DNA of 64,000 nucleotides. Origin: Bactericera cockerelli. Its lineage: Eukaryota > Arthropoda > Insecta > Hemiptera > Triozidae. Below the pieces are notes generated by a model. It had not been told where the DNA came from. It saw nothing but the letters and a program-made list of their open reading frames with translations, and made no database searches. A program made the translations under genes and the position numbers. Of this stretch, positions 22,510-33,700 are shown piece after piece (the stretch's first letter is position 1; each line of letters opens with the position of its first letter). The DNA is taken from the NCBI GenBank assembly GCA_024516035.1, contig CM044967.1:2908859-2972858 (forward strand). The letters run 5' to 3'.

Positions 22510-22740
22510 TTTATTAATAAAGACATAAATACAAACAGGCATTTCCGGCCCTACTAAGGCTGAATGAGGTTGACTTCAATGGCGACTTATCGAAGTCTTA
22601 ACCTCGCTGTACGTTGCTTAACTTCACAGGACATGCTGTGATCTGTAAAATATAGGAATCGGGAATCAAACCCGCTACCTCGGATTCCAGTGGTACAAAG
22701 ATTTGAGCCACCGACCGAAGTGCGACACCGGCTAAAGTTA
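22510..22740 (-). repeat. tRNA-like SINE, minus strand ('cgacgctggcta' relatives)
   Basis: The body shares 'catttccggccct' and 'gaagtcttaacctcgctg' with the copies at 28,590, 41,375 and 53,410. A minus-strand B-box-like 'gggtttgattcccg' is near 22,655-22,672. The end 'gacaccggctaaagtta' resembles the ends of those copies. Confidence 0.6.
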
Positions 22741-22869
22741 AGCTTGTGCTATTCAGCAAAAATAAATCAAATGTGAATCAGTTGTTTTCTTCCCACTGGA
22801 ATCGAACCCACACCCACACCTATAAATACAAGAGGAAATCTAGGGAATCCTTTCAACAGTCAACTATAA

Positions 22870-23025
22870 TAATAACTCTTTGTAGTGGAAGTTAACCATG
22901 CTCAAAGCATTTTCTACCACCTAACTCTCTGAGTCTTTTTATTATGTGGTCACATAAAAAAAATGAAGAAAAATTCATGCATTGGGTGGGATTCGAACCA
23001 ACGGATCCCTAGACTACCTGGATTA
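22870..23025 (-). repeat. tRNA-derived SINE, minus strand ('gggattcgaaccaacggatcc' head)
   Basis: The minus-strand B box reads 'ggttcgaatcccaccc'. The body contains 'gcattttctaccacctaac' and 'attatgtggtcacat', with an ATA-rich tail. It belongs to the most frequent SINE family in the window (copies at 27,765, 52,925, 54,283, 59,419 and 59,812). Confidence 0.75.
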
Positions 23026-23459
23026 TCAACTCATAACAACATTATATTAGAGCGAAATTTTAAAGTTTTGAACGGGATTTTTGAAAAGAACTATTTGGAA
23101 TGAAAAAAAAAAAGAATGACCGGAACACAGTTCCTTGAGGTATACCAAAGCGATTGAGTAGAGAGAACACGATTTACCACGAAGCGCAACATTTTATTTC
23201 GAAACGTTTCGCGACATTTTGAATCTGAAGTGTTGCTTGGCAATTTCAGTCAATGGGGTTTGATCTAATTTGATTCCAAAGAAAAATAGGAAACTTTGAA
23301 AGAAAAGTGGACTTATCAATACGATCAAATGCTTAGGGAAGGTCAAAGATGAATTCTACATGGTATCACTCGGTATCACGCGATTCAACTAGTGGAATGA
23401 TCACAGTTTCTTCTTATCTTATGTGGATTTTATCCTTCTGCACCCAAGTTACGACCTAA
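23026..23459. other. Intergenic, no gene seen
   Basis: Mixed-composition DNA without a supportable ORF. It contains 'tttcgaaacgtttcgcg' near 23,198 and no recognised repeat. Confidence 0.5.
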
Positions 23460-23745
23460 GGCATGGCCCTATATTGATTTTCCTAACACTACTCTACACA
23501 ATGAGGCATTGCCGTGCATCCTTTCGGTCCTGTAGTCGGCGCCATCGCCACTGGAACTAAAATGGACCTTATTGGTAATATTTCTGTTTTAGTTATCTCT
23601 TGGGTATCGATTTTCATAGTGAAAAATCTCTTTTTAAATGTACTGTACGGTATAAGGCTGCAACCGTAGTTCGAGCTGAGGCATGGCCCTATATTTATTT
23701 TTCCTAACCCTAATCTAAATAATGAGGCATTGTTGTACATCCTTT
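23460..23745. repeat. Dispersed repeat with an internal 70-bp direct duplication
   Basis: 'ggcatggccctatattgatt' at 23,463 recurs as 'ggcatggccctatatttatt' at 23,681, each followed by 'aatgaggcattg' and 'acatccttt'. The 'aggcatggccgtgcgg' segment of the Helitron-like element at 42,763 is similar, so this may be a fragment of a related element. The minus-strand open frame across it shows no domain and is treated as incidental. Confidence 0.5.
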
Positions 23746-23807
23746 GTAGCTTGTTAATATTTCCTTCTTCGCCAGTTCTATAATAGGTATGTAGGCAGAT
23801 CAGGGCC

Positions 23808-23968
23808 TTGTTTTAGAAAGCTCACTCTCACAATCCCCAAATCTCCCTTTCAACCGTCACACAACCTACTCTGATTAGTTAATTTTAACGAAATAACCAG
23901 AGTTCATTGTGTGACGGTTGAAAGGGATCTTTAGGGATTTTGAGAGTGAGAAAGCTCTCTGGAATGAG
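23808..23968. mobile_element. MITE with long terminal inverted repeats (~50 bp)
   Basis: The left arm contains 'tctccctttcaaccgtcaca' and the right arm 'tgtgacggttgaaagggatc'. The match extends outward through 'gctcactctcacaatcccc' and 'ggattttgagagtgagaaagc'. A second copy at 40,372-40,750 is split by a SINE. It is non-coding. Confidence 0.75.
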
Positions 23969-24180
23969 ACCCAGATCTACCTATATATTATATCTACCTA
24001 TATATTATAGAACTGACGGAAAAGAAAAAGTAACAACATTTTGCACAGCAATGCAACCAAAACGGCTTTTCATTTTACCTTTTCAGTTCGAGAGATCACC
24101 TAACTTTACAGGTACCTATTTCAGAACACTATAGAAAAAAACACTCAAAAATGGTGGCTCCAGTAACTACTACCAAGGTA

Positions 24181-24452
24181 TATTCGATACCTAATCAAAA
24201 GCACTAGAACTTCCACAAAAAACAAAACTTGCACAGTTAATGTTCTGTATCTTAATAACTTAATTGAAAAGCCACTCTAACAAACCAAAGGTTTTCAGAT
24301 TTTTCTTGAACCAACAATATTCGATACCTAATGAAAATCACCAGAACTTCCACGAAAAACAAAATTTGCACAATGACTGTTCTGTGTCTTAATAACTTGA
24401 AAAGCAACTCTTACAAATCCAAAGTTTTCAGGTTTTTCTTGAACCAACACAA
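24181..24452. repeat. Tandem duplication, unit 137 bp
   Basis: 'tattcgatacctaat' begins at 24,181 and again at 24,318. Both units continue with 'agaacttccac', 'aaaacaaaa', 'ttctgt.tcttaataactt' and 'tttttcttgaaccaac'. No gene is seen. Confidence 0.75.
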
Positions 24453-24799
24453 AATTTCAGAAATCTTAAGATAAAGGACACTTGTCTACTAGGCAATCAA
24501 AAACTGTAAACTGAAAATTTAACTGAAATCTGAAATGAGCCGAGTACCTAACTAGCATTAACTAGACAACAAAAGCGCCAATCAGCTTCCCGCATTTTAG
24601 ATTTGGGTGGGGGGGGATTAGGGGAAGGGGTAAAAACCGTTGAAATTTGAATTTTCGAGATGTAACGTGTTTTGACTTGCTATGAAAAAATACGATAATC
24701 AACTATAGCCCAGTGAGTGTGAGACAATAATAAGGTGTAGTGTAGGTACTTAGTTTTCAGAATATAAATATTGGGAGGTTCCAGTTTGTGTTTTAGTAA
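24453..24799. other. Intergenic, no gene seen
   Basis: Contains a short G-rich run (24,607-24,640) and no ORF or recognised repeat. Confidence 0.5.
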
Positions 24800-24935
24800 G
24801 TCTTTCCCGGTATCTCAGTGGTACAGGCGTCGGTCTGGTAATCCAGAGGTCGCAGGTTCGAAACACAATCGGGGAAAAAAATCCTCCCATTAGCGAAATG
24901 AGACTTATAAAAAATGGGACTTATAATAATAATAA
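24800..24935 (+). repeat. tRNA-derived SINE, plus strand ('tcccggtatctcagtgg' head)
   Basis: The A-box side reads 'tctcagtggtacaggcg' and the B-box side 'ggttcgaaaca'. A shortened body with 'cctcccatta' and an 'aataataata' tail follow. Full-length relatives lie at 40,449 and 61,630. Confidence 0.7.
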
Positions 24936-24939
24936 TACT

Positions 24940-25030
24940 AATTCCGTGTTCGTGAGATAGGTACAGATACCTCAATACCTCATGGTGGTGGTGAGAGGAT
25001 TATATGGACACCCAGATCCAATGTCTAGGC
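24940..25030. repeat. Single copy related to the 61-bp array at 50,956
   Basis: 'gataggtacagata' and 'gtggtggtgagaggattata' plus 'cagatccaatgtctaggc' are the reverse complement of the 61-bp unit at 50,956-51,382. Other single copies lie at about 38,895, 41,655, 59,365 and 59,583. Confidence 0.65.
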
Positions 25031-25074
25031 TCCTTTCATGTTCATTGATTCTATTTGGTTTTAAAATCTTCTTC

Positions 25075-25315
25075 TTTTTCTTTTACTCTGTCTCATCCCG
25101 CTTAAGCAGGGTCGGCGTTGTTCAACCTCATGGTTTTTACCCTCCATTCGCTGGGAATCGTACCAGCTACCCACATTAACCTCACCCAGCCTGGGTAGGG
25201 CCGGAAATGCCAGCCTCATAGGCACGGAGGGAACAGAATTTTCTGTGTGAAAAATCTGCTCCGACCGGGGATTGAACTCAGAATCTCTGAACTAGGGGCA
25301 GTAGTCACAACACTT
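25075..25315 (-). repeat. tRNA-derived SINE, minus strand (family of 20,287)
   Basis: The body 'ttaacctcacccagcctggg' is followed by the minus-strand head with 'gagttcaatccccgg' and 'actaggggcagtagtcacaa'. It is truncated at the A-box end. Confidence 0.7.
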
Positions 25316-25872
25316 GGATAAAATCTAATCCTGTTATAATTCTGCCCTAAGAGGACTTGAGGGAAATAATGATATCAACACCAATCGAACTCACCGTTCT
25401 AAAATTTGCTGTACTTGAAATTCGAACCACCGAACTCCAGGTTATGAGTCCACCGCCTTATTGATCATGCTACTGAGATTGGTAATTGCGAAAAATTCCT
25501 ATCAGGAGTTTTCCTTATTATGCTATTAGGAGTCTTGTTATCCTGTGGCAAGCAATGAAGGTGTGATTATAATGATAGGAATAAATTGCATATTCCATAC
25601 ATTAAGAGAAGAGAAGATACAGTGAGCGTCTCAATTCTGCACTACATTGACTGGACTACAAATAATGAGAAGAAAGTTAAGTATAGGAGGTGTGAGAGTG
25701 AGGGTAGGGGTAGCTAGCTCAGTTGAAGAAAAATAGAAACAAATTTCCCCTACTCTTGTGTATCTGTCTCTTTTTCTTTTTTTCCCGCTCAAACAAAATG
25801 GGTGACACGTAGGACGTAGGTACCTACTACAAATAACGCACGGTGATTTATTCTTCAATTATTTGTTAATTT
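25316..25872. other. Intergenic, no gene seen
   Basis: 25,380-25,480 holds a blurred minus-strand tRNA-like head ('ttcgaaccaccgaactccag', 'ccttattgatcatgctactg'). The remainder contains no coding signal that I can support. Confidence 0.5.
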
Positions 25873-26000
25873 GGCCAGCCTCCGTGGTGCAATGGTTGTA
25901 ACTACTGACTGTGGTCCAGAGATCCCGAGTTCGACTCCCGGGTGTTGGGCCGAATTTTGAAAGAAAAAATTCTGTTTCCTCCGAGCTAATGAACACGTGC
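25873..26000 (+). repeat. tRNA-derived SINE head, plus strand (family of 20,287)
   Basis: It shows 'cctccgtggtgcaatggttg' (A box) and 'gagttcgactcccggg' (B box), then 'aaaaaattctgtttcctccg'. It is truncated shortly after. Confidence 0.75.
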
Positions 26001-26164
26001 TTGCTAGATATAATAATATTTAACGTAAATCAACTATGGCCAGTTGGAATTTTCGCGTATAACACTCGCGGCTTTTACAATTTTTCTCGCTTTTTTATCA
26101 CCGGTATACTCGCATTTTGCGATTTTCGCAAAATATACCTGTGAACATCGCTAATGTGAAGTTC

Positions 26165-26390
26165 ATTCTGCGCGCTAGGCATTGTATGCATGGTGAACTG
26201 GGTTCAATCCCCAATAGGGTAGGATTTACTTTGTACTTGGATTTTCGGGGTCCACATTTTTCCTCGTGAGGAAAATTAGCGAAATTATGGGCAAATTATG
26301 GGCAAATGATACTCAGTGATTAAATCAATAAAAAGTCCTATATATTTTCACTACCCACGTACCCACTAAAATTGTGATATGATAACTCAA
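26165..26390 (+). repeat. tRNA-derived SINE, plus strand (family of 21,640)
   Basis: 'gcgcgctaggcattgtatgc' and the B box 'gggttcaatcccc' lead a body with 'tcctcgtgaggaaaa' and 'acccactaaaattgtgatat'. It is the plus-strand counterpart of 21,640-21,932. Confidence 0.7.
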
Positions 26391-26394
26391 ATAA

Positions 26395-26870
26395 CATTTA
26401 TTATCTGATCTGGTTGCAGGGTTTTCAGTGAAACCCTAAAAATTAACACTGCGACCTAATTAGATCTATTGTGACCAGTTGATTCTATTTGGTTTTAACG
26501 TCCTGATTTGAGATAGATAGTCAGGACGGGGACGGGTGTTACCCTCCATTCGCTGGGAATCGTACCAGCTACCCACATTAACCTCACGCAGCCTGATTAG
26601 GGCCGGAAATGCCAGCCTCACTTGTTTGGAGGGAACAGAATTTTTTTCGAAGAGTCTGCTCCAACTGGGGAACGAACTCGGGATCTCTGGACTACGGCAG
26701 TAACTCAAAGAACATACATCATACGATCATACCATACCTCATCATTAAGAGAGCAGCATCATACCTCATCCAACGTTTGAGCCTGGCCATTCAGAGGGGG
26801 AATGCAGCCAGCATTGCGGGCTCATTCCCTTTCACAAATTCACTGAATGAAGTGTTTGTTCAGTAAAAAA
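26395..26870 (-). repeat. SINE (family of 20,287), followed by another dispersed repeat
   Basis: 26,395-26,705 has the full 'tctattgtgaccagttgatt' to 'ggaacgaactcgggatctc' order of the 20,287 family on the minus strand. 26,770-26,870 is a separate repeat ('gagcctggccattcag', 'ttcacaaattcactgaatg') whose blurred copy is at 5,465. The FGF middle exon begins about 110 bp further right. Confidence 0.7.
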
Positions 26871-26978
26871 TTATCATTGTTTCCAAAAAACATACATTTA
26901 TTTATTTTTGTTTGGACTCAGTCACTGATTTTTGACCAGCACAATCAAATAAAATGCCTCTCCTCTTCTCTGTTGCAG

Positions 26979-27082
26979 CCATCTTGCAAAGGTCGTCTGT
27001 GAACACCGGTCAGGTGAAGTTCCAGAGCGTCGCCACGTGTATGTTCCTCTGTATGGACACCTGCGGTCTTCTGTATGGCTCG
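26979..27082 (+). CDS. Fibroblast growth factor, middle coding exon (104 nt)
   Basis: The exon is bounded by a pyrimidine-rich acceptor (tctcctcttctctgttgcag, ending at 26,978) and a GTAAGT donor at 27,083. It is 104 nt long and enters with two bases of a split codon. It encodes ILQRSSVNTGQVKFQSVATC followed by MFLCMDTCGLLYGS. The G.V.....(A)T....MD..GLLYGS pattern is the centre of the FGF beta-trefoil. Middle exons of 104 nt with this phase are an established hallmark of FGF genes. It joins in frame to the exon at 35,662. The exon encoding the N-terminal trefoil strands and signal peptide was not found in the clean DNA to the left and may lie across the gap. Confidence 0.9.
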
Positions 27083-27124
27083 GTAAGTTGTAGACAGCCA
27101 TCTCTCTGTAGCAATTAATAATTT

Positions 27125-27385
27125 ATTGTAATAATATCGGCTTATTTATACTGCCCGATTAAGACTACTAAAGTCCCATTATTCCAGCAGTAATCCCAAG
27201 ACATCATGTATGTAACATTTAATACAATAAACGATGCTGATATTTACAATTACAAAAAAAAAAAATTATCATGTGGTAAAATCCCAAATGGGGGGATAAC
27301 TTCTCATGTCCCGGCTGGGTTTCGAACCCACGACCTGTGGAATCTCTGGATTTCCGCCTTTACCACTGAGCCACCGAGACAGGAA
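27125..27385 (-). repeat. tRNA-derived SINE, minus strand, with an internal insertion
   Basis: The right end is the minus-strand head of the 'tgtctcggtggctcagtgg' type with B box 'gggtttcgaaccc' on the plus strand. The left end is the tail 'ttatttatactgcccgatt'. About 65 bp of AT-rich sequence (27,204-27,268) interrupts the body. Confidence 0.75.
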
Positions 27386-27764
27386 GAATTAATTGCGATT
27401 TAATATAGCTGGATTTGTATCTAGCGTGATTTCGGGGAGCGGCACCTGTTTTTAGACCTATCCGCATTCCCCTCTTGTTAGAAAATTATGTGCCTTAGTG
27501 TGTTATTTAAAATTGCCAAATTTATAAATTACAGAGAAGTATGTGATTTAATGTGTAATAGTTTGAGTGTATGTTGTGTTTAATATAACTGACTGCTGAT
27601 AGGGATGACCACAGCAAGGTACTTAATTTAACCTGTCTAAATGTTTTGTGTGTAAAGTGTTATTCTTTATGTGTATGAGTATTCGTATGTATAAGACAGC
27701 CATCTCTATATAAACTCGAATCTGTGTATAGTTGTATACTTATCATTTAGCTGATTATTAGGGG
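27386..27764. other. Intronic AT-rich sequence
   Basis: TG-rich, with repeated 'tgtgt' words. No gene or recognised repeat is seen. Confidence 0.5.
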
Positions 27765-27990
27765 TACCAAACTGGTGGTCAGTTAACGCGCTAGTCTGGT
27801 GATCCAGGTAGCGTAGGGATCCGTTAGTTCGAATCCCAACCAGTGCATGAAATTTTCCTCTTTTTTTGGCATCCTCATTAATAATTTGTGTTTAATAATA
27901 AGACACTGAGTGTTAGGTGGTAGAGAATGTTTTGAGCATTAACCTCGGCTGGTGGTTACCTTCCACTAAAGAGTGTTATTATTATTACCC
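27765..27990 (+). repeat. tRNA-derived SINE, plus strand ('gatccgttggttcgaatccca' family)
   Basis: The A-box side is 'actggtggtcagttaacgcg' and the B-box side 'gttcgaatcccaacc'. The body has 'gttaggtggtagagaatg', and the tail is 'gttattattatta'. It lies in sense orientation in the FGF intron. Confidence 0.75.
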
Positions 27991-28144
27991 AAACCACAGC
28001 CCAAACGGTAACACATATCAAATTTGACCCCCCCGCCCCCCTCCCAAAAACAACACCTTCTATTTGCTTTAAAAAAATATGATCAGTGACCAAATGATCA
28101 CACATAGACAACTAATATATGCATCATACGGAAGCTCGAAAAAT

Positions 28145-28252
28145 TCATGCAAAATTTCTGTCTCTCTTTCTCCATTTCAATCTCTTGTCCTTGCTATCTC
28201 TCTCGTTTTTTATTTCTTTCTCTGACTCTATTTCAAACTCTCTCTCTATCTC

Positions 28253-28303
<51 letters not shown>
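28145..28303. repeat. (TC)n microsatellite
   Basis: TCTC-rich sequence with interruptions, ending in an uninterrupted CT run at about 28,264-28,302. The serine/leucine open frames across it are artefacts. It is complementary to the (GA)n tracts 0.8-1.4 kb downstream in the same intron. Confidence 0.95.
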
Positions 28304-28304
<1 letters not shown>

Positions 28305-28589
28305 GTTAAAAAATTAACGCTCGGGTATAACATGCAAGCATACTATGTAAACCTGCAACTTTGTATCAGTTTATCCTCAATAAATCATTCCTTATCTTAT
28401 CTAATCCTAATCGAATAAGATAAAAATCAAAATGTTATTACCTACCTAATTTAGCTACATCTTTGCCAAGTGATAAATTTGGCTGCGATAGAAAACACTT
28501 GAACACACACCAAGGCAAATATCATGAAGTTTCATTTAAAAGTTTAGCAGGGGCCAGTTCCAAAAAGCTTCTTTTACTGTTTATGAAAG

Positions 28590-28862
28590 TTACTTTTTTT
28601 TTTAAGTGGGGTTTAACGTCGCTTTCAACTGCCATGGTCATATCACGACGGGGTTTTACCCTCCATTCGCAGGAAACTCACAAACCTGCTACTCACATTG
28701 ACCTCACCCAGCCTGAGTGGGGCCGGGAAAAGCCAGCGTCACGAGAATTAGAATTTGAATGGTCACCCATCCAAGTCTTAACCTCACTCGATGTCGCTTA
28801 ACTTCGGTGTTCTGAAGGGAACCGGTGTATTCAACATGCCATCGACGCTGGCTAAAGTTACT
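28590..28862. repeat. Dispersed repeat ending 'atcgacgctggctaaag'
   Basis: It shares 'ttttaccctccattcgcagg', 'cattgacctcacccagcctg' and 'gccatcgacgctggcta' with 53,410-53,640 and, inverted, with 41,375-41,545. The block 'cctcacccagcctg' is also shared with the SINE family at 20,287. Confidence 0.7.
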
Positions 28863-29065
28863 TTTACTTTTGAAATAAAAAACGTACAACTTTATACCTA
28901 GGTAAGAGGATTAAAGTTTGTCATCAGAACCCACATAATAAATATCATTTTTTTTTTCAAGTGTAATACAAAACAGATGTCCTCTTTTACTCTGTCTTAT
29001 CCCTCTCAAGCAGGGTCGACGTTTTTCAACCCCATGGTTGAGGTTGGCTTAATTCAAAACAGATA

Positions 29066-29106
<41 letters not shown>

Positions 29107-29253
29107 AGAGGAGAAGGAGAGGGAGAGAGAGAGAGAGAGAAAGAGAGGGAGAGATAGTGTGGGAGAGAGAGAGGAGAAAGAAGAGAGAGAGAGAGAGAGA
29201 GAGAGGAGAGTGAGAGGAGAGAGAGGGAGAGAGGAGAGAGATAGGAAGGGGGG
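29066..29253. repeat. (GA)n-rich microsatellite
   Basis: Interrupted GAGA repeats. No coding signal. Confidence 0.95.
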
Positions 29254-29579
29254 GTAGATTGAAGAATATAAGGAATTTGTTTATTTTTTATTTTAATTAT
29301 AACAATTTATTTTACAAATATAACATCTCCTAAGCTAATAAATAACTTATGAGGAGATGGTCTCACTCAACAATATTTAAATAGCAATAATAAAAGTAAA
29401 AAATAAAAAAAATATAAAAATAAAAAATGAAAATCGATCAATTTTAACATGGGTAATAGATATTGTGACTAGGGATTATTAACTAAACTTTTTTTTTTTT
29501 TTTTTTTTCTCGTGCTAAAGGATAATAAAGATATTAACTAAACTATCTTTAATGCATTTCTTAATCAGTTTTGTATCAG

Positions 29580-29582
<3 letters not shown>

Positions 29583-29631
<49 letters not shown>

Positions 29632-29720
29632 AAGATAGAGAGAGAGGGAGAAAGATAGAGAGAGAGAGAGTGAGGGGAGAGAGAGAGAAAGATAGAGTGG
29701 GTAGAGAGAGAGAGAGAGCT
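29583..29720. repeat. (GA)n microsatellite
   Basis: An uninterrupted GA run at about 29,583-29,626 is followed by an interrupted 'gagaaagatagaga' pattern. The RERERE-type frame is an artefact. Confidence 0.95.
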
Positions 29721-29959
29721 TTAATCTCTACAGCTTTGAATGGACAAAGCCTCCAACCTAAAACAGCATTTCTGGCCTGTCCAAAGGTCAGAAAACCAAT
29801 TCGGAGTACTGTTATGATGATAAATAATTTGCTAAACATCTCTGCAAAAAGTCTTACACGTGTCATGCAAGCGATATTAAAATAATATCATTATTTTAGC
29901 GAAAAAATAATAAATTACTGATTTCGATACCATGAGACCTAAGGAATCTAGGGATACTA

Positions 29960-30100
29960 ATATCTGGTATATTTACTGAGATAAGCAATATGTATAACAT
30001 ATTTCAGTTTATTGATACTGGAACCTGCTGGTATATTTATTATTTACTTAGATAAGCAATATGTATAACATATTTCAATTTATTGATACTGCAACCAGTT
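29960..30100. repeat. Tandem duplication, period 71 bp
   Basis: 'gataagcaatatgtataaca' occurs at 29,980 and 30,051 with matching flanks ('tttattgatactg'). Confidence 0.75.
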
Positions 30101-30409
30101 TTGCAGAACTTCACGATTACTTAGTAACGAAAAAAATTGATAAAAAATATTGAACGATGGAAGACTGCCAGCAACCTGTTTCTGAATTTGTCTTTCCTTC
30201 TTTTTTTCCTGCTCTTCATCTTTTTTCACTTTGAGGTTTAGAGCATCGCTTTCAGCTTATAGTAATATTCCTTATTAAAAACATCCAAATTCTAGTCTAT
30301 CTGTGTGAAATGAAGAAATGCCAAACCTTAATTTCCAAATGATGTTAATTGATGAGCCTTACCCGGAATCCTAGATCAGGCAAGTAAAAGCAGTATTTTT
30401 TTGAGATTT

Positions 30410-30670
30410 TTTGAGCCTACGCTTGAGTGATAGGTTCAAACACCAAGGAAAATATTTTATAGAAAAAATGGTTGTAAGGGGTACTTTCCGGTGGGCACAT
30501 GTGTTGACCCAGTGACCCAGCACCTAAATGGGAAGTACTGTGTCACTTCTCGCCCATCAGAGGGGAGGCATAGTACGGGATGGGCAGGCTACAACACAAA
30601 CCACCAGTTTCTACAGTAGCTCCTGTTTCATGGCTACGAAATAAATAAGCTGTCAAACACTCGAAAAAAA
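30410..30670 (+). repeat. SINE with degenerate tRNA head (family of 55,010)
   Basis: The body words 'cacctaaatgggaagta', 'cttctcgcccatcagagggg', 'gggatgggcaggctac' and 'agctcctgtttcatggctac' match the minus-strand copy at 55,010-55,290. The head is eroded ('gagtgataggttcaaac'). Confidence 0.7.
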
Positions 30671-30735
30671 TCAAATCAAAGTGTGTATTATAATCAACAA
30701 TAACAACTTCATCAGAATCATCATCTACTATCACA

Positions 30736-33700
30736 TCATTCTCATCAGCAACTCCAACACCAAAATCCTTGTTATAGTTATCATTATCAATAGCATTAAC
30801 ACCAAAATCCTTGTTATAATAATCATTACCAATAGCATCAATTCCAAAATCTTTGTTATATAATGATCATTACCAATAGCATCAACTCCAAAATCCTTGT
30901 TATAATGATCATTACCAATAGCATCAACTCCAAAGTTCTTGTTATAACTATCATTACCAATAGCATCAACTCCAAAATCCTTGTTATAATAATCATTACC
31001 AATAGCATCAACTCCAAAATCCTTGTTATAATGATCATTACCAATAGCATCAACTCCAAAATCCTTGTTATAATGATCATTACCAATAGCATCAACTCCA
31101 AAATCCTTGTTATAATGATCATTACCAATAGCATCAACTCCAAAATCCTTGTTATAATGATCATTACCAATAGCATCAACTCCAAAATCCTTGTTATAAT
31201 GATCATTACCAATAGCATCAACTCCAAAATCCTTGTTATAATGATCATTACCAATAGCATCAACTCCAAAATCCTTGTTATAATGATCATTACCAATAGC
31301 ATCAACTCCAAAATCCTTGTTATAATGATCATTACCAATAGCATCAATTCCAAAATCCTTGTTATAATAATCATTACCAATAGACAATTCAAATCTTGTT
31401 AAATAATCATACCATGCTCAACTCAATCTGTTATAATGATCATTACCAATAGTATCAACTCCAAAATCCTTGTTATAATAATCATTACCAATAGATCAAT
31501 CTCCTTAAATAATCACCATGATCTAACTTATATAATGATCATTACCAATAGCATCAACTCCAAAATCCTTGTTATAATGATCATTACCAATAGCATCAAC
31601 TCCAAATTATATCCTTGTTATAATGATCATTACCAATAGCATCAATTTCCAAAATCCTTGTTATAATGATCATTACCAATAGCATCAACTCCAAAATCCT
31701 TGTTATAATATCATTACCAATAGCATCAATCCAAAATCCTTGTTATAATATCATTACCAATAGCATCAACTCCAAAATCCTTGTTATAATAATCATTACC
31801 AATAGCATCAACTCCAAAATCCTTGTTATAATGATCATTACCAATAGCATCAACTCCAAAATCCTTGTTATAATGATCATTACCAATAGCATCAACTCCA
31901 AAATCCTTGTTATAATAATCATTACCAATAGCATCAATTCCAAAATCCTTGTTATAATAATCATTACCAATAGCATCAACTCCAAAATCCTTGTTATAAT
32001 GATCATTACCAATAGTATCAACTCCAAAATCCTTGTTATAATAATATCATGATCACTCAAAATCCTTGATAATACTTACCAATAGATATCCAATTGTTTA
32101 TAATATCATTACCAATAGCATCAACTCCAAAATCCTTGTTATAATGATCATTACCAATAGATCAACTCCAAAATCCTTGTTATAATGATCATTACCAATA
32201 GCATCAACTCCAAAATCCTTGTTATAATGATCATTACCAATAGCATCAACTCCAAAATCCTTGTTATAATGATCATTACCAATAGCATCAACTCCAAAAT
32301 CCTTGTTATAATGATCATTACCAATAGCATCAATTCCAAAATCCTTGTTATAATAATCATTACCAATAGCATCAACTCCAAAATCCTTGTTATAATGATC
32401 ATTACCAATAGCATCAACTCCACTAATAATCCTTTTAATAATCATTACCAATAGCATCAATCCAAAATCCTTGTTAATAATTAATAATTCTTATGTTACC
32501 AATAGCATCAACTCCAAAATCCTTGTTATATTTAATACATTAATCCATTATAATCAAACTCACAAAATCCTTGTTATAATGATCATTACCAATAGCATCA
32601 ACTCCAAAATCCTTGTTATAATGATCATTACCAATAGCATCAACTCCAAAATCCTTGTTATAATGATCATTACCAATAGCATCAACTCCAAAATCCTTGT
32701 TATAATGATCATTACCAATAGCATCAACTCCAAAATCCTTGTTATAATGATCATTACCAATAGCATCAACTCCAAAATCCTTGTTATAATGATCATTACC
32801 AATAGCATCAACTCCAAAATCCTTGTTATAATGATCATTACCAATAGCATCAATTCCAAAATCCTTGTTATAATAATCATTACCAATAGCATCAATTCCA
32901 AAATCCTTGTTATAATAATCATTACCAATAGCATCAACTCCAAAATCCTTGTTATAATGATCATTACCAATAGTATAACTCCAAAATCCTTGTTATAATA
33001 ATCATTACCAATAGCATCAACTCCAAAATCCTTGTTATAATGATCATTACCAATAGCATCAACTCCAAAATCCTTGTTATAATAATCATTACCAATAGCA
33101 TCAATTCCAAAATCCTTGTTATAATAATCATTACCAATAGCATCAACTCCAAAATCCTTGTTATAATGATCATTACCAATAGTATCAACTCCAAATCCTT
33201 GTTATAATAATCATTACCAATAGCATCAACTCCAAAATCCTTGTTATAATAATCATTACCAATAGCATCAACTCCAAAATCCTTGTTATAATGATCATTA
33301 CCAATAGCATCAACTCCAAAATCCTTGTTATAATGATCATTACCAATAGCATCAACTCCAAAATCCTTGTTATAATGATCATTACCAATAGCATCAACTC
33401 CAAAATCCTTGTTTAATGATCATTACCAATAGCATCAACTCCAAAATCCTTGTTATAATGATCATTACCAATAGCATCAATTCCAAAATCCTTGTTATAA
33501 TAATCATTACCAATAGCATCAATTCCAAAATCCTTGTTATAATAATCATTACCAATGCATCAACTCCAAAATCCTTGTTATAGATCATTACCAATAGTAT
33601 CAACTCCAAAATCCTTGTTATAATAATCATTACCAATAGCATCAACTCCAAAATCCTTGTTATAATAATCATTACCAATAGCATCAACTCCAAAATCCTT

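Noticed and set aside
23489..23740. 83-codon minus-strand ORF as a gene
   Set aside because: It spans a repeat with an internal duplication, has no domain and no splice or codon signal.
18273..26978. The N-terminal FGF exon
   Set aside because: I looked for the first trefoil strands and a signal peptide ending in the matching phase and found none. It is probably across the gap or further upstream.
28119..29885. Ser/Leu-rich and Arg/Glu-rich open frames
   Set aside because: They are translations of (TC)n and (GA)n microsatellites.
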